From Nitrincola sp048264025 (GTDB lineage Bacteria; Pseudomonadota; Gammaproteobacteria; Pseudomonadales; Balneatricaceae): a stretch of DNA of 64,000 nt. A program made the position numbers and the translations under genes. The notes beneath the pieces were generated by a model. That model had not been told where the DNA came from. It ran no database searches and saw nothing but the letters and a program-made list of their open reading frames with translations. Position 1 is the first letter of the stretch; each line of letters starts with the position of its first letter. This document shows positions 62,926 to 64,000 of this stretch, piece by piece. Location of the stretch: assembly GCF_048264025.1 (NCBI RefSeq), contig NZ_JBLXDN010000016.1, positions 1-64,000 on the forward strand. Reading direction: 5' to 3'.

Positions 62926-64000
62926 ATGAGTTCACCTAAAATCTGGACCCATAAAGGGACCTTTCTACTGGCAGCCGTTGGCTCAGCTGTTGGCCTTGGA
63001 AACCTCTGGCGCTTCCCCTACCTGACCGGAGAAAACGGTGGCGGTGCTTTCATTCTGGTCTATGCACTGACTATTGCCCTAGTAGGGATACCCATTCTGA
63101 TTGCCGAGTCATTGCTGGGTCGTGCCAGCCGTAAAAGCCCGATTATGGGTATGAAATATCTGACCGAGTCGCATAATACCAGTCGCAACTGGCGTGCTAT
63201 CGGCTGGATGGGCGCCTTTGCCGCTTTTATTATCCTGAGTTTTTATTCTGTCATTGCCGGCTGGGCAATTCATTACGCTGGCTTGATGTTCTCCGGATCC
63301 ATGGTGGGCGCCGATGCTGACACGATTAGCAACTCATTTGGAGCACTACTGGCCTCACCGGGCTTACTCTTGGCCTATCACACCCTGTTTATCCTGGCTT
63401 CCGGCCTGATCGTTGGACTGGGCATCCACAAGGGTATTGAAAGCGGCCTGAGATTCATGATGCCTGCACTGTTTGTCATTCTGATGATTGTGCTGGGCTA
63501 TGGCATTGTTGCCGGTGACGCAGTCGCTGCCATGCGCTTTTTGTTTACCTTCAACCTCAGCGATTTGAGCTTGGAAGGCTGGCTACAGGCCATGGGACAA
63601 TCCTTCTTCACCCTGAGTCTGGGCATGGGCGCCATCATGGCTTACGGGGCTTACATGTCCAGCGAAGCCTCACTGACCCGCACCGCCATCTCCATCGCGG
63701 TTATCGATACAGCCATTGCGCTGCTAGCCGGTATAGCCATCTTCTCGCTGGTATTCGGCAGTGGATTGGAAGCAGGACAGGGTCCGGGGTTGATGTTTGT
63801 AACCCTGCCGATTGCCTTTGCCGAACTGCCTGCCGGCTGGCTGATCGGTGGCATATTCTTTATTCTTGTGATCGGCGCCGCGCTAACCTCGGCTATCTCT
63901 TTGGTTGAGCCTGTAGCGGCCTACCTGGTTGAACGCTTTGGTCTGAGCCGCCCAGTCGCAGTGGGTCTCATGATCAGCCTGTGCTGGTTACTCGGCCTGC
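62926..64000 (+). CDS. Sodium:neurotransmitter-family symporter (N-terminal part, cut by window edge)
   Basis: An open frame starts with ATG 62926-62928 and runs off the right edge after 358 codons. The first membrane segment is the classic LeuT-fold signature (AVGSAVGLGNLWRFPY, then GENGGGAFILVY). About nine membrane segments are visible. It is a bacterial NSS transporter that would import an amino acid with sodium; the substrate cannot be told. The ribosome-binding site (CTGGAA) is weak. The 115-base gap after dtd shows no clear terminator. Confidence 0.93.
   Translation, partial: MSSPKIWTHKGTFLLAAVGSAVGLGNLWRFPYLTGENGGGAFILVYALTIALVGIPILIAESLLGRASRKSPIMGMKYLTESHNTSRNWRAIGWMGAFAAFIILSFYSVIAGWAIHYAGLMFSGSMVGADADTISNSFGALLASPGLLLAYHTLFILASGLIVGLGIHKGIESGLRFMMPALFVILMIVLGYGIVAGDAVAAMRFLFTFNLSDLSLEGWLQAMGQSFFTLSLGMGAIMAYGAYMSSEASLTRTAISIAVIDTAIALLAGIAIFSLVFGSGLEAGQGPGLMFVTLPIAFAELPAGWLIGGIFFILVIGAALTSAISLVEPVAAYLVERFGLSRPVAVGLMISLCWLLGL

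Overview
The window is a block of chromosome from a motile gammaproteobacterium with a polar flagellum of the Pseudomonas/Vibrio type. The markers are FlhF, FleN and ParC/ParP-like polarity proteins, a FleQ/FleS/FleR hierarchy with sigma-54-type promoters, and FliA. The acetate switch (crbS/crbR/acs with a DUF4212-type symporter), the ntrBC-glnA nitrogen block and the miaB-phoH-ybeY-corC-lnt-leuS-lptE-holA housekeeping run fit a marine or saline gammaproteobacterium, perhaps of the Oceanospirillales; the genus cannot be read from the sequence. I saw no tRNA, rRNA, CRISPR array, insertion sequence or prophage gene.

Region 1 (1-23.8 kb, all minus strand) is the flagellar and chemotaxis locus. 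In transcription order it runs fliE-F-G-H-I-J, fliK, fliL-M-N-O-P-Q-R-flhB, flhA, flhF-fleN-fliA, cheY-Z-A-B, parC and a CheW-like ParP gene cut by the left edge inside a perfect GGCTCT tandem repeat. Sigma-54-type elements (TGGC..TTGCA) lie before fliE, fliK and flhA, and FleQ-box-like sequences lie in the fliE and flhA leaders.

Region 2 (24.0-38.0 kb) is an acetate uptake and sensing module lying between fliE and fleR: a DEDD exonuclease, a cNMP/CBS/DUF294 protein, two related sodium:solute symporters (one with its DUF4212 small subunit), an unknown two-TM protein, the transporter-histidine kinase CrbS, its LuxR-type response regulator CrbR, and acetyl-CoA synthetase. Region 3 (38.2-42.1 kb) is fleQ-fleS-fleR as one tightly coupled operon, with a FleQ-box-like palindrome before fleQ.

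Region 4 (42.1-53.1 kb) is mostly plus-strand housekeeping: a DUF1820 gene (minus), miaB, phoH-like, ybeY, corC, lnt, a zinc-ribbon gene overlapping the lnt end (minus), leuS, lptE, holA and a small cytochrome c lipoprotein. Region 5 (53.2-59.5 kb) is nitrogen assimilation: an ammonium transporter with a sigma-54-type promoter, followed by an unannotated 58-residue one-TM protein, then ntrC, ntrB and glnA on the minus strand. The glnA promoter is a perfect sigma-54 match with two NtrC enhancer sites 31 bp apart. Region 6 (59.5-64 kb) holds typA, a proline iminopeptidase, dtd and the start of a sodium:neurotransmitter-family symporter cut by the right edge.

No wholly new system is evident. The most notable observations are three FliM/CheZ-like peptides in the CheA linker, the Glu-Pro hexamer repeat in the ParP-like protein, the small membrane protein after amt, EF-hand-like loops in two symporters, a sigma-54 element built from the arm and T-tract of a terminator, and the acetate module splitting the flagellar locus.
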